A stretch of 64,000 nucleotides of DNA from assembly GCA_021904315.1 (NCBI GenBank), contig CM038913.1, forward strand, positions 9,237,958-9,301,957, in the 5' to 3' direction. Under the pieces are notes generated by a model. The model saw only the letters and a program-made list of their open reading frames with translations. It was not told the origin of the DNA and made no database searches. How positions within the stretch are numbered: position 1 is the first letter of the stretch; each line of letters begins with the position of its first letter. The position numbers and the translations under genes are program-made. The DNA is from Sphagnum magellanicum. Lineage: Eukaryota; Streptophyta; Sphagnopsida; Sphagnales; Sphagnaceae. This document shows, piece after piece, positions 25,369-37,584 of the stretch.

Positions 25369-25529
25369 GAGGAGGGCAAGAGGAGCAACACAAGAAGAGA
25401 ATGCAAGCTTTTGCCCGCTTTTCTTCTTTTTGAAATGTTGAGCATAGAGGAAGAAGACGATGGCACCATTATCATCATCATCTTTTTCTTTTTTGCTGTA
25501 AGCACAAGGAAAGACAAAGTTTTTTTTTT

Positions 25530-26100
25530 AAAAAAATTTGTTGTTGCAAAAAGGAGGACAACGACACCATGCCATCATTGTTCGCTTTTGGTGTGGGAAT
25601 GCAAGAGCGCAAGGAGAGACAACAAGCAACACGTGCAATGCATTGTTCGTGGTCAAATTTTTTTGTTGTTACAAAGATGATGACAATGGCACACGGTGTT
25701 GTCGTCGTCCTTCTCTAGTGGTGTGGTCTTGTAGGAGCCCAAGGAGAAATGATGAGTAACATGCACATCACACTGTTCATCATCAAATTTTTTTTCTACT
25801 ACTACAAGGAGGACAATGATGGCACACAATGTCATCATCATCCTCTTCTAGTGGTGTGGTCTTGTAAGAATGCGAGGAGAAAGGACGAGTAGCGCATTAT
25901 GCGCATTACTCATTGTTAGTTGTTTTTTCCTGTTATTACAAGGATGACAACGACAGCATCGTGGTTTTACAGGAACGAGGGGAGAGACGACAAGCAACAC
26001 ATGTAATGCGCTGCTTATTGTTTTTAAAAAATATATTATTTATGTTGTGAAAAAGATGATGATGGCACCTTGTGTTGTCGTCATCCTCTTTTAGTGTTTT
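25530..26100. repeat. degenerate minisatellite, ~125-bp unit, about 5 copies
   Basis: The start word GTTGTTACAA(A/G)GATGATGAC and its variants recur near 25541, 25665, 25796, 25932 and 26045. Units share GTGGTGTGGTCTTGTA and GGAGAAA(T/G)GA blocks. Spacing varies between about 113 and 136 bp. Confidence 0.6.
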
Positions 26101-26235
26101 GTTGTTGGTGTTGGTTAAACATGGTTGTTAGCTACTATTGGCTTGAGCATTGTGATTTTTTTTTAATTATTATTTTTGTGTTAGATGCAAACTTGAACAA
26201 AAGCGAGGAATGGTGGAGCAAATTAGGAAGTTTCA

Positions 26236-27850
26236 ATTGAAAATGGCATGGGAAGTGAAAGAAATTCAGAGGCAGTGGTGGTGGGACAAGAAATGCAAGT
26301 AATAGCTAAAAATGTGGTTACATTGTTTGCTCCTGAAATTGTTAAAGAGCAAGTGTAAGTAGGTGGGGACACTGGAAAATCATTTGTTGCAAATGCACAT
26401 AAAATTGAGACAAATTTGGAAAAAAATATTTTGATAATTGAAAGACAAGAAGATGTAGTTCCCCCTCCAATGCTGGAAGAAGAAAATGCAAATGAAGATG
26501 TTGAACCTCATGCCCAAATTGATGGAGGTGGTATATTAAACTTATTTTACAATTTATTGCCCCACCCATCCTCTCAAGTGGAAAGGATGGGTGGGATTTT
26601 TTTTGTCAATTTTTTTTTGTTATAATACCTTTGTTAATTCTACTCCTTAAACCCCACCAAAAAATGCCCCACGTTCCTTCTCCATGTGAGAGGGTGGGTG
26701 GGGCATGTTTTTTGGGTGAAAGTCTGAAAACAATGCATCGAGCCTTTATAGGTGATTACTTTATCTAGAATTAGCTTTTGAACATTGGGTTTTGACAATA
26801 TCTTTCTCTTGTGTTTTGGATCTTTTATCTTTATGTGCAATACCCTCACCTTGTGTTCTTTATCTTTATCCTTCTATGCAATACCTTCATCCTTAAGTTT
26901 ATATCTTTTATCTATTTATGCAATACCCTCATTGTACATGGGCTAACTTTTATCCATAATGTTAATTCTTGTTTTTGTTTTTTTGATTTCAAATGTAGTT
27001 GCCATAGAAGGTGTGCACTGGGCAAAGGATGGGCCCAAATTTTCTTACAACATTGATGGGTGTGATGCATCCTATATGGCCAAGTATAACTTGGTGCAGC
27101 ATTTGTGGGCATGTCACAATGTTACCATGGAGCTAAGCAAGCCCAGATGCCCATCTACTCAGGAGTTGGGGAAGATCATGCAACAATGAATGCGTGGGTC
27201 TTAATCAACCCTTTGGTTTAGTTTCATCACAACGAGCAAAGGTTATTACTAAGGCTAGGAGGCATGCATTCTTGGAGTGAGATAGGCTCCACGTTGATTT
27301 GCAATACACACATGAGGTGTTTAAGCCTGCACTTATGAAACTAGCCCCACATTTTTTGACTTTTTAGGATGACTATATGGGGTGTGGGGGCCATCCCTTT
27401 CAATGTGCAAGCCAAGTTAGAGTGCAATGAGGACCTTGCACTTGTGATTCAAGCATCTCGAGCTAGGTATGCAAAGGCACTCAAAGGTGTTTGGATGGAG
27501 CTCGACTAGAAGTTTGCATCAAATAAGATAGTGTGGCGTAAGGAAATTGGCCTCCTTACATAATATCATGATCCAAAAATGAATCATGGTTGGTAAGTTT
27601 TTCGACAATGCCAAACTAAATTTTATTGAATTTTAAGTTTAAAAACTTGTATGTAATACTTATTGTATTGTGTTGTTTGTTCTAAGGTTCAAGGCACTAC
27701 CAAAGAGGTGTTTGTGCCTAATGTTGTGGATGCACGATTGGCCAATCATCAGGGTTTTATGCGATGGCGCACCCATAATGTAGAGGTCACATTAGCACAA
27801 TATAAGAGGGCCAATGGGATCCCATCCCCCTTTAGTAGTGACACATAATA
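26236..27850 (+). pseudogene. decayed C2H2 zinc-finger gene, probably transposon-borne
   Basis: Three plus-strand pieces appear to belong together. Piece 1 (about 26247-26540) runs from ATGGGAAGTGAAAG through VTLFAPEIVKEQ, one TAA, then an acidic stretch (EDVVPPPMLEEENANED). Piece 2 (27001-27600) carries the finger DGCDASYMAKYNLVQH with HLWACH. The first Cys expected before DGC reads as Tyr. It then continues with stops through NVQAKLECNEDLA, QASRARYAKALKGVW and KFAS. Piece 3 (27663-27848) holds VVDARLANHQGFMRW and closes with TAATAG. The gap 26550-26990 carries GCAATACC motifs of repeat family A. Several stops stand where Gln is expected. DNA binding by the finger is inferred. The transposon link comes from its repeat surroundings and is uncertain. 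Confidence 0.5.
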
Positions 27851-28135
27851 GAAAATCTCGTAGTTTATCCCACTTTTGATTAAGGTGTTATTTTGGTCTT
27901 CAAGATTTAAGGTAGCAATTTATTTTTGAAGCAACCACATGTTCCCCATTTTTTAATTTAAAGCATTTTACTTTCATTTTGCACCATCTTCTGTTAATAA
28001 TTAAAAATACATTTTCACATATTCTTATATGTCTACTTAATAAATTTATCAAAACAATGATTCTATTCTTACACTCCAACCATAAAATCCTTCTTTACCC
28101 CCAAAAATTAGAAGTTTAAACCTAAAAAAGAAAAT
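27851..28135. other. AT-rich spacer
   Basis: Nothing recognised between the C2H2 remnant and the next family A repeat. Confidence 0.4.
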
Positions 28136-28139
28136 AATA

Positions 28140-29240
28140 CTCTCGTGTGGGTATTCTGTAAACATCATGGATTGAATTATTTTAGTCAAAACTATTGAAG
28201 GGGTATTGCTTATGCCCAAAATTACTCAATGCAAATGCAATACCCCTAAACTCTTTTGGGCTCCATAACATATTTAAAAAATCCTAAAAGGGTATTGCAT
28301 AGCCTTAACAAAACCTAGAAGGAATGCATTACCCTCATGAAGGTATTTGTAAACACCATGGATTAAATTATTTTGGTCAAGACTATTAGGGGGGTATTGA
28401 TTGTGCCCAAAATTATTCAATGCAAATATAATACCCCCATAAGGGTATATTATAAATCCTTTGAGCTCCATTACATATTTTAAAAGTCCTAGATGGGTAA
28501 AACATGGCCTTAACAAAACCTAAAAGGAAAGCAATACCCTCACGAAAGTATTCTATAAACACCATGGATTGAATTATTTTAATCCAAGCTATTGGTTGGG
28601 TATCGTTTGTGCCCAAAATTATCCAATGGGTGTGCACTACCTAAACTAGGGTATGTCAAAAATCTTTTTTCATCACGTATCTTTTAAAACCCATAGGGGT
28701 ATTGTCTAAACCTATAAGGAAAACAATACCTTATTTGAAGTAATCTGCAAGCACCATGGGTTCATTTATTTTGGTTCGAGATGTCAAAGGGGTAATGTTC
28801 ATGCCCAAAAGTACTCACATGCACTATTGTTCTTCAGGTATCCCATAAAACCTTTGGGTTCCATAACATATATTTTGGAATTTGGAAAGGTATTGCATAA
28901 CCTTAGCAAAACCTAAAAGGAAAATAGTACCCACATCATTTTGCGATAATATCATAAACCATGAAACAACTTTTTAAAAAAAAGATACTTATTCCATGCT
29001 CATTATATCATGCCAAACATATTTATTCAAATAAATGAAGGTACCACAAAGCTTTTCACATTGATTTTAGAAGGTCCATCTGAACGAAGTTATGGAGTTT
29101 AAATGCATTACTTGCATCATCTTGGGATATTTGCATTCACCTTGAAACTTGGAGGGGTATTGCACAGCCCTATGAAAATTTAAAAGGAATACAATACCTA
29201 TACCATATTGTGACAATATCATAAACCATTATACAAATGG
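28140..29240 (+). repeat. dispersed repeat family A, copy 2
   Basis: Same orientation as copy 1. Degenerate ~200-bp units are marked by GGGTATTGCATAGCC-like words near 28289, 28494, 28697, 28888 and 29153. The unit wording (AAACACCATGGATTGAATTATTTT, then a GCAATACCCC word, then GGGTATTGCA) matches 15.2-16.6 kb. The tail word ATTTTGCGATAATATC is at about 28938. Confidence 0.7.
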
Positions 29241-29769
29241 AGGTAAAACATAAAAACTATCACAAACTTAAGGGTATTGTAAGTACAAACCAAAACTTTA
29301 TTCAAATAAACCTTATACCATCAATGTGCCTAGTTTTGCAATACCTTCATTCTAATTTGCATTGGTCCATTTGTGAATTATTATCATTTATGATGTTGAA
29401 AATGATTTTAAACTATAAATTTTAATTAAAATACTAACAAGTTTAAACAATTAGGCAAAATTTTATCTTTATAAATGTAAAAAATTATAATTTCACATAT
29501 TAACTAATTAATTATATCATGATTTCAACCAAAAATATTTTCAAAACTAAAAATTGATAGATTATGCACCATTTATATTTTTTGAATCATAAATAACCCT
29601 TATTTATTCAAATAAACTTCACATTTGTTTTAGGTTTAATAAAAATTGAAATGTGACAATTAATGATCATTAGTGCCATTATTTGATATGATATTCCCTA
29701 AATTTCAATTTACATAGAATAAGCATGAGATTATATGCATTAATTAAATATACATCATCAATAAATTAT
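29241..29769. other. AT-rich, nothing recognised
   Basis: AT-rich sequence separating two inverted family A copies. Confidence 0.4.
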
Positions 29770-30300
29770 CTTTGGATAGGTTTTGGTAGGGTTATGCAAT
29801 ACCCCAAATAATGTAAAAAGATATGTGATTGACCCCAAAGTATTTATGGGATACAAATTAGGGTATTGCAATTTAATTCCATCCTTTTAATCATGAACAA
29901 TACCCCTTGAATAGCTAACACAAAAAATGATTCAACCCATGGCGTTTTACAGAATACCCAAATTAAGGTATTGATTTCCCTTTCATTTTTGGTAAAGTTA
30001 TGCAATACTTCGCTAATTGTCAAAATATATGTGATTATCCACTCAGCAATTTCAGGATATTGTAAGAGGGGTACTGCATCTTCACTCCATCCTTCTAATC
30101 ATGAGCAATACCCTTTTGATAACATAGGCCAAAATAAATTAGCACATGGCGTTTTATAGAGTACCCCAATATATGTAGTATAATACCCTCCATTGTGTCC
30201 AATGATAATTGATTGCCCCAAAAACATTTCTTGGATACTTGATAAGGAGGATTGCATGTTTTTTGATTATGCAGTATGGGGTATTATAGTTGAACTAAAT
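29770..30300 (-). repeat. dispersed repeat family A, copy 3 (inverted)
   Basis: The family A words are read here as their reverse complement, for example GGTTTTGGTAGGGTTATGCA near 29777 and ATGAGCAATACCC near 30103. Together with copy 2 it forms an inverted pair around 29241-29769. Confidence 0.6.
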
Positions 30301-30838
30301 GTACACAAACAAGAAACTTTCATTGCTTTGTGCATTACTTGGAGTTTTAAATTTCATTATTAATCGCATTTAGTTGTGATTAATAGTTATTCATTGACAC
30401 ACATTGGTTACCAAATCATTTGGATATTATTTTAATGCACGCGTTGTAATTTGTTTTCTAACGCAAATTTTGCACAATTCAATTTTATTTGGTGAAATGT
30501 GTAAAAAGTTAAGTATGAATGAAAATTGTGTCACATGTATATTAAGTCTAAATATGGGTACAAGTGACAAACCTTTCTTTATTCCCTAGTCCTTTTTTTA
30601 TGGGTAAATGTTCCATCATTGTTTCATGCTAATCCTTCATCTAGTTGATAAATTTTTCGAAGCCATCATCCATTCAACAAAATACCATTCCTAGATGTAT
30701 GGATCCATTGACTCAAACCAAACAAAGGTGGTGTTTGATCTAACTCCTCGAAGAAATGATATTGTACACACATGATTCAACAATTGCATTTGCGGTACAT
30801 TCTATGGTGATATTAGTCATTATTTCATGCAAGTAGGC
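30301..30838. other. no gene recognised
   Basis: AT-rich sequence without a recognisable feature. It should contain the distal end of Mutator-like element 1 if that element is complete, but I could not find an inverted copy of its 5' end here. Confidence 0.3.
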
Positions 30839-30839
30839 T

Positions 30840-33070
30840 AAGGTTCAATCCATGGGTGCGAATGAACCTTCTAGCACATCGACATTGTCAAAAAAACTAT
30901 CCTCATCCATGGTTGTAAGCCCTCCAATGTCAATAATGTCGATTTCATCAACTAGATCTTGGTTGCAATCCTCATCATTGGTCGCACCATCATCTAATTG
31001 TAAGTATCCCGAGTCAACAAACATGCATTTCAAACCACAATGGTGAGTTCCATAATATGTGCCACAATACTCAATGATATTATCTGTTGTAAAGTCAATA
31101 CATGTCAATAGGTCAACAATTTGATGTTTGTAAAAGTTTCCTTACAATGCCCATTCATAAGTGCAACTTGCATATTTTGTGAAAGGGGCATGAATCTTAT
31201 GAATAACACTAGGATGGTGTTGGCTTCACACCTGCTAAACATCATCACCAGCATCCCCTTCAAAGGTAGGTGAGATCACATCAGTGTGTGGAATTCGACT
31301 AGCTTTGTTAACACTTGCCATCACAAGTCGTGCCATGACCTTGTTTTTTATGAACCCTTGCCTCTTCTTTTCAACTTGGTGCATATAATGTCATGTCATA
31401 GTTGTGGTTAACCTCCACACTAACCAGTCAATGAGGCGGCCCTTCAAACCCTTAGTCTCAAGAGAAAACCAATGTTCTAGAGCCCCACAATAAGACTTCA
31501 TGCTAACTTGTGTGTTTTGATTTGAGTGTGGCACTTGACAAAGCCCAACCATCCAAAGCTCTACATGGACATGCACAACATACTTTCAACCGTAATTCAA
31601 TTATGTGTGAAAAGTGAACATGCATCCATGTAATGCATCCATAGCAAAAAAGGCTTTAAATTATGCCATACTTGGAAGGGGGACCATTTACTTACCAAGT
31701 TGGCAATATAAAACCCAAAAGTATCTTGTACAAGCAACATTAGCTTGTAAGTTAGCAAAACTTTCCACCAACATCTCCCTCCCACATGCTTTAAAATCAT
31801 CAATGGTCTCATTTGGGTTGATGGACATGAACATCAAGATGTGGAGGCAATCAAGTATAGCACATTTGACCTTTGAATCCTTAATTTTTTCCATGGAATG
31901 CAAGCACCATGCTTTCAACACATACCATGCGCAAAGACAAATTGGGACAAAATTTCGACCCCACACAATCCTGCCATGTTATACCCAACATCAATGTGCT
32001 TACCATGGCCCTTACCATGAACAATAAACATGTTATGGAATCCCCATGTGAACGTAATACCAAAACATAAAATAATGTAATAAAAAATAAAAAATTAATG
32101 TACAACTTATCGTAATGTTCGGAGTTTTTGTGAGGCATCATCCACAATGAAACATGATGGTTTCAAATCTGGCATATGCAATAGAAGCTTTGCCCACAAG
32201 GCACTCAACCACTCCACCAAGTCTTCACATGTTTGTTGACTTATGATAACCCAAGCAACTAGCACCCCTATTTGATGAAAATCAAACACCATCAATGTGA
32301 ATAAGTGGTATTTCACATTGTTGGTGCTAAACATGGCATCCATAGAAATAAGCCATTGTGACCGAATTGGAGCATGGCTTAAAACCGTGTAGGTGTGTGA
32401 ATGCCTGTGGTGAAAGGGACATGAATCCCATTCACTTCACTTACATCTTGGAAATAAAAAACATCATCAAGATGAACACAAACCCATGATTGAATAGAAA
32501 GCATTGAGTTTGTGTGTAAATGCCAAGTACACTTCTTATGTTTTTGGTCCAAGTAGGTGATATCTAGGAGTTGTAAGAAATCATCCCGAGTCATCCGCTC
32601 ACCCACATTCACCTATGCCCACCAAATTTCTTTGTGCTTGACATAAATTTGCTTCATGGTGTACCATAACCCTAATTGGGTCCTTCAATTTGTGAAACAC
32701 ATGTGGATCATATGCTGACATATGTGATGTGAACCATGGGTCACATGCGCCATGAGTAGGATGTCCATTGGCCCGAATACGAATCCAATGGTAAAAAGTG
32801 ATTTCCACCACATCTAAATGTGTGTAAAGCTTCTTGATGGAAAAGTGGGCCAAACAATTACATTTGATTGACCTCATGTGGTTGGGGTCTTCACAATTGA
32901 CGCACCCCCAAACTCCTTGGTAGATTCAACTGCAAGTCTAAATGTGAAAACAACAGAAGGATAAAGAGTTGGCACATGTTCCTTAGCTCGCAACACTTTG
33001 GGGGTAAAGGGGCGTGCTAGAGTTCCGGGATGGGGACTAGGAAGAATAACAAGTAAGTCAATTACTCACA
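30840..33070 (-). pseudogene. Mutator-like (MULE) transposase pseudogene 1
   Basis: Order on the minus strand: an N-terminal segment with PGTLARPFTPKVLRAKEH (about 33040); a segment with KCNCLAHFSIKKLY (32870); DITYLDQKHKKCTWH (32560); the MULE DDE core MDAMFSTNNVKYHLFTLMVF (32343), where the Asp before AMF fits the first catalytic residue; then PSCFIVDDA (about 32150), holding the second. A helical region follows, then a SWIM-type finger region near 31165-31120, read as TYEWAL*GNFYKHQ. Two expected zinc Cys there are Tyr. An acidic tail ends at FAPMD, TGA. Frame changes and stops throughout mean no active enzyme. Such transposases cut and paste elements with terminal repeats. Confidence 0.8.
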
Positions 33071-33800
33071 TGGACTTACACAAACTAAACAACAAGTTGG
33101 TTAGTGCATAGTTGGAGCATTTTTGGTGCACGGACGAGCCATGGGAAAATACGGACTTACAAGACTCACCACGGCCCAGACTTGGAGGAAGCCACCACCT
33201 TCCCCCTTATAGTATTCTCTGCGCCTAGCCACGGGGCCAGGACCCAAATGTCATTTTGTTTCGGGACTCACAAGTTGGGAGTCCCAGAATTCTCGAAATT
33301 AGGTCTCTCGCAACTTTGGAGGCCAATTACTTTTTATTCAGAGTCATCATCAAGATCTTTTCAACAGTATGTGGCACACCACCTACACGCAAATCAATCG
33401 GGGTGATTCCTGACTATTAGTGGTTGGGAGTCAAACTACCAACTTGACTGCCAGCCCTTTTTTCGACCATAACTTATGTTTAAAGGACCCAAATGGGTCA
33501 TGCAAGCTCATTTAAAACATCTACGTCCTTAAAGTTTTCCAATGATATAAGGAACTTTTCAATCCAATGAGTTTTGACCCCTGAAATCACCCTTTGAAAA
33601 TTCAAGAGTCCATTTGGACTCCAACTCCCAAAGTGGGAACTCACTTGGGAGTGTGGGGGTTCATTCCCTCGCACTCTCTTGCACTCTTGAAAGCATGAAA
33701 TGTGACTCTCCGGCTCACTCTTGGCCCGCACCTTTACAAGCCTTTGCCTTGGTTGTAAGCCTAAGGCTAAGGTTACGACAACAATGGTCTTCTAGCCCAT
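33071..33800 (-). repeat. repeat family B copy 1 = 5' region of Mutator-like element 1
   Basis: Read on the minus strand it starts TTGTCGTAACC near 33785, passes through GGGAGTTGGAGTCC-type words and ATAAGTTATGGTCGAAAA, and runs straight into the transposase N-terminal segment. Related copies lie at 37012 and 41005 on the plus strand. In the copy at 41005 the similarity continues into the segment matching the transposase start, so family B is most simply the 5' end of this element family. Confidence 0.55.
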
Positions 33801-34915
33801 AATCACATTCATACCTACAAAACATAATTTACACTCAATCAAATCAAAAGACATAAAATTGACTAACCTTAGAATTTCCAAAATGACTAATGGAAAATGT
33901 TTATAGGTTTTGATACCATACCAAATATGCCTGAAATGATTATTTATCATTAATTTTTTTACATCCTGTTGAAGGGACAAACTCTTGGAGATGTTCCACT
34001 TGACTTTAGTTTGCATATCCCCTCATTCACCCTACAAAAACTCAGAGACACATGCGTGGGGGATGTATTACCACCTTGTTTTGGCCTCCATGCCTAAAGC
34101 CATATTTCCACACCAAATCCACATTCGAAAAAAATTGATTTTGTTGGGGTTTTGAATCTTGATGGATTGGGACAATGGAGTTTGGCCTAGGCTTTGAATT
34201 GTTAAAGGAATAGCCGTATAGTAGGAGTCCCCAACTTGTGAAACCCCATGGAATACCCTCACAAGTTTACAAATCATAATAACCCTAATCAACAAAACCC
34301 CTAAACTTTACAAGTGAACCTTATCACAACCCACCAACAAGCAATAGTTTACAAATGGAAAAAAAATCACTTGATTATTTTATGGTTATCTAAACTTAAC
34401 GCAAAAAAAAAAAAATCCCTATTTTCTTAGAGATAATCAATTGAATATATGTAGAGCTTTCTATTTAAATGTGTAATACCCACATGTAATTGATACTTCC
34501 ATGACCATTCATATGCAAGGGGGAACAAAATACCCTAAGTAAAATAAAAAACAAAAAAACCATTAATTAAACCCTAATTTGAAAAAATTAAATGAAAAAT
34601 AAAATGAATAGAAGCCACAATGTGTTTTTTACCTCTTATTTGGGTCTTTGCTTATGAACCTTTCTCCACTCTCTTTGAGAGGAAAAAAAAAAGGGTATTG
34701 TGGCTTATATGTGCAAATGCCAAATCCACCTCAAAATCAATATTAGGTCGAACTTTAATTAGGCTTAAAAGGTGCAAAAAGTCATAAATATTTGTTATCT
34801 CCATATCCCAAATTTTTAAAACCCTATTGCTAACATAAATCATTGCTAAATCTAATCCACATTACTTAAGTACATCATTAAAATAAGCAAATCAAATTGT
34901 TTTATCTAAGCCCTA
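33801..34915. other. AT-rich, nothing recognised
   Basis: No gene or ordered repeat recognised. Isolated GTAATACCC and GGGTATTG words occur near 34485 and 34695. Confidence 0.4.
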
Positions 34916-35510
34916 TTGTTTGATATAAGCCCCCCATGTGTACAACATGCATTAAATGTATTGGTTTTGCAATACCCCCCCAGCCCCATTGTGAAAAACA
35001 TTCATGACGCAGAACTTGCAATACCTTAACTGGGGGGTTTCACATACTCTAGATTTTCAAAAGATTTTGCAATACCCTCACAACACATAAAAACTACGTG
35101 TTTACAATAAATGCCTATTTGAGATACCTTTACATAAAGGGATGACAATTACTTTAATCTTGCCCTTATGAATTTTATTCAATAAACAAGACCAAGTTCC
35201 ATGCAATACCTTCGTTTTATTCGTTCCTAATTGTTTTTGACAATTGGGGGGTTTATTGGAATGCCAACCAAGTAGGTAGGTGTAGCCATGTAGGTGGGAT
35301 TTGGTAGATACCTACTTAAAATGTTGGTAGGTAGGTCGATGGTAGGGTGGGTCGGTGGGTGCGGATGAGAATAACACATTTTAAATTTATAGGTGAATAG
35401 GTAGATGGGGAAAAATATACTTTTAATTTAAATATATAGGTGAGTAGGTCGGTGGGGGACATTGGGGGGTAGTAGGTGGGTGGGAAAAGTTTCAAAAAAA
35501 AAAAAGGCCA
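34916..35510 (-). repeat. dispersed repeat family A, copy 4 (inverted head)
   Basis: This is the reverse complement of the head of copy 1 (14639-15120). It includes the CCTACC/GTAGGT block (35270-35500), the stretch around GCATGGAACTTG and the TTAATGCATGTTGTAC block. It ends at an A-run joined directly to a plus-strand tail fragment. Confidence 0.7.
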
Positions 35511-35524
35511 CATGGGGGTGGGGG

Positions 35525-35715
35525 TGGGTTCCATGACATATATTTTGGAATTTGGAAGGGTATTGCATAGCCTTAACAAAACTTAAAAGGCAAGCATTAC
35601 TCGCATCATTTTGCGATAATATCGTAAACCATGAAAGAATTTTTTTTAAAAATATATTTATTCCATGTTCATTATATCATGCCAAACATATTGATTCAAG
35701 TAAATGAAACGACAT
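35525..35715 (+). repeat. dispersed repeat family A, copy 5 (tail fragment)
   Basis: Matches 28860-29035 and 16540-16715 in plus orientation: GGTTCCATGACATATATTTT, GGGTATTGCATAGCC, ATTTTGCGATAATATC, AACCATGAAA, TATCATGCCAAACATAT. Its abrupt junction with the inverted head suggests a rearrangement or nested insertion. Confidence 0.7.
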
Positions 35716-36709
35716 CTTCTCCTTCATGGTGGAGTGATTGGAAACAAAGGATCTCCTACATCTTTCTAACAAGATCCTCCATCCTCCATCCTCACGGTGG
35801 ACTAATTCATTTGAAAACTAACCCAAGAGATAAGATTGAATGCTCAAGATTTGCAAGGAAAGTAATGTAGAACAACTTTGAGAAAGAAAATAATTCACAA
35901 TTATGGAGCATTGCCTTTTGAACTTTCCAAAATTCACACAGACTCCCACTTGCACTTGAGGGACCTTTCGACTTTTGCCCACACGCTTGGGACCTTGGAC
36001 CTTCACAGAGACTTTCACCCCCACTCCTAAGACCTTGGACTCCTATGCAAATTCATGCCTACATTTTTAAGACCCTTTGTCTCCTTCATGAACTTTCACC
36101 CCATTTTCGAAACCTTCAATTCTTGTTGTGTGATACTATCTTGATTTTGAGTGAGTTGACTAGGCAAATGATTTTGAAAGGTTTGAAACTTGCCTCCAGT
36201 TCTATGGTTGAGCTTGTATGAAGTGGTTCAAGATTATTTGTTCAACCAAATTGCCCTTCATATGCTCCAGCTCCTCCAAGGGCTAAAGTTGCTCCGTGGC
36301 TTGTAAGAGATTTTAGCCCAAGATTTTGAGACCATAACTTGAGGTGCTTTGAAATAGTTAGTTGTGCAATGGGGGGAAGGTAGTATTAGAGCCAATGTGA
36401 ATGACTGACCATTGCTTCCACTTGTAGACTCCCATTCATAATAGGGCTACATATGGGTTTAGGGTTATTTCATCGTCATTGGTTGTACATATCATTTTTC
36501 CATATGACCATTTTTTTTGTTGTATTGGGTTTCATTTTGTACTATTGTTAGCTCCCATATTTCTTTATGAAAAAATAAAGAATTGGGAATTCTCATTTGT
36601 GTCCAAATTAATTATTTTATAATGAATTATTTTATTAGTTTTCCCTTTTATTTATAATGAATTATGTATACCTTTCTTTTTTTCCAATTTTGGTAGGGTT
36701 TCATTAATT
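35716..36709. other. no gene recognised
   Basis: Sequence without a recognised gene, RNA or ordered repeat. Confidence 0.35.
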
Positions 36710-37012
36710 TTATTCTATTTGGTTTGGGTACAAGGCATGGCAAGCTATAGTCACCATGGTAATGTCTTTTTCAAAACTCACAAAGTTCATTGCAAAATCT
36801 AGTGCATGCAGACCATGCCACCATTTACATAGAAGGTCGGTCCCCCACTTCTTCTCATAATTGTGTGCATTTTGAGCATTGTATTCCCAATGAGGTGGCA
36901 TGCAATGTTTTAGGTTGAACATTGCATATAATGGGCTATGGAACAACGTTCGACACAACACACAATGCCTATGTTGCACCATGAAAGGAGTGATGCATTG
37001 TAGATGGTACAT
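36710..37012 (-). CDS. 100-codon open frame of unknown function
   Basis: It starts at ATG and ends in TAA. The residue mix (HCVLCRTLF, WEYNAQNAHNYEKKWGTDLL, KWWHGLHALDF) looks like natural protein. The Cys pairs might suggest metal binding, but no family is recognised. Its ATG lies exactly where repeat family B copy 2 begins, so it may be a truncated coding fragment cut by that insertion. No promoter or splice sites were assigned. Confidence 0.3.
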   Translation of the reverse strand: MYHLQCITPFMVQHRHCVLCRTLFHSPLYAMFNLKHCMPPHWEYNAQNAHNYEKKWGTDLLCKWWHGLHALDFAMNFVSFEKDITMVTIACHALYPNQIE

Positions 37013-37560
37013 GTCACAACCCTAGCTTTGGGTTCGCGACCAAGGCAAAGGGAATTGCAAGGGTGCGGGCCAACAGGAAGCCCGGGAGTTAAGCCAAGAG
37101 GATGCCCGGGAGTCAAGGCAAGAGGAAGCTCGGGAGTCACATCACATACTCCCAGGAGTGTGAGAAAGTGTTAGAAAATGTGAGGGAGTGAACCCTCACA
37201 CTCCCAAGGCAATTCCCACTTTGGGAGATGGAGTCCCGGTGGACTCCCAAAACTTCAGAGAGCGATTGCAGGGGTCAAACCTCAATGGAATGTGGCGTCC
37301 TTTATATCATTGGAAAGCTCTTAGAGTGTAGATGTCTAAAATGGGCTCGCTTGGCTCATTTGAACATCTGAAACACAAGTTATGGCCAAAAGAAAGGCCG
37401 GGAGAAACCTCCCCCCTCCGACCCATATGGGTTGAAGTAGATTGGGCAAGTGGTGCCATCGTATGTGAAGGCTTGAAGCATTGACCAAAAATGCCCACCT
37501 AGGCCATGTGTGGGTTGGGCTTGATTTGTACTCCCACTTTAATTGTGGATGGTTGGGCCA
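37012..37560 (+). repeat. repeat family B, copy 2
   Basis: It starts TGTCACAACCC (37013) and follows the order of copy 1 read on the minus strand: ACCAAGGCAAAGG, GGTGCGGGCC, TTCCCACTTTGGGAG, TTATATCATTGGAAA, ACAAGTTATGGCCAAAAGAA. The TG start might also suggest a long terminal repeat, but the link of copy 1 to a transposase makes a Mutator-type end more likely. Confidence 0.5.
37070..37140 (+). repeat. 24-bp tandem repeat, 3 copies
   Basis: Three units of CCAAGAGGA(A/T)GCCCGGGAGT-type sequence begin at 37070, 37094 and 37118. They are not present in family B copies 1 and 3, so this is a local expansion. Confidence 0.8.
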
Positions 37561-37584
37561 ATCTATGTTATTGTTCCCATTGCC

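Noticed and set aside
37012-37560. Solo long terminal repeat (starts TGTCACAACCC)
   Set aside because: The related copy at 33.8 kb leads into a Mutator-like transposase, and no matching CA end or primer-binding site was found.
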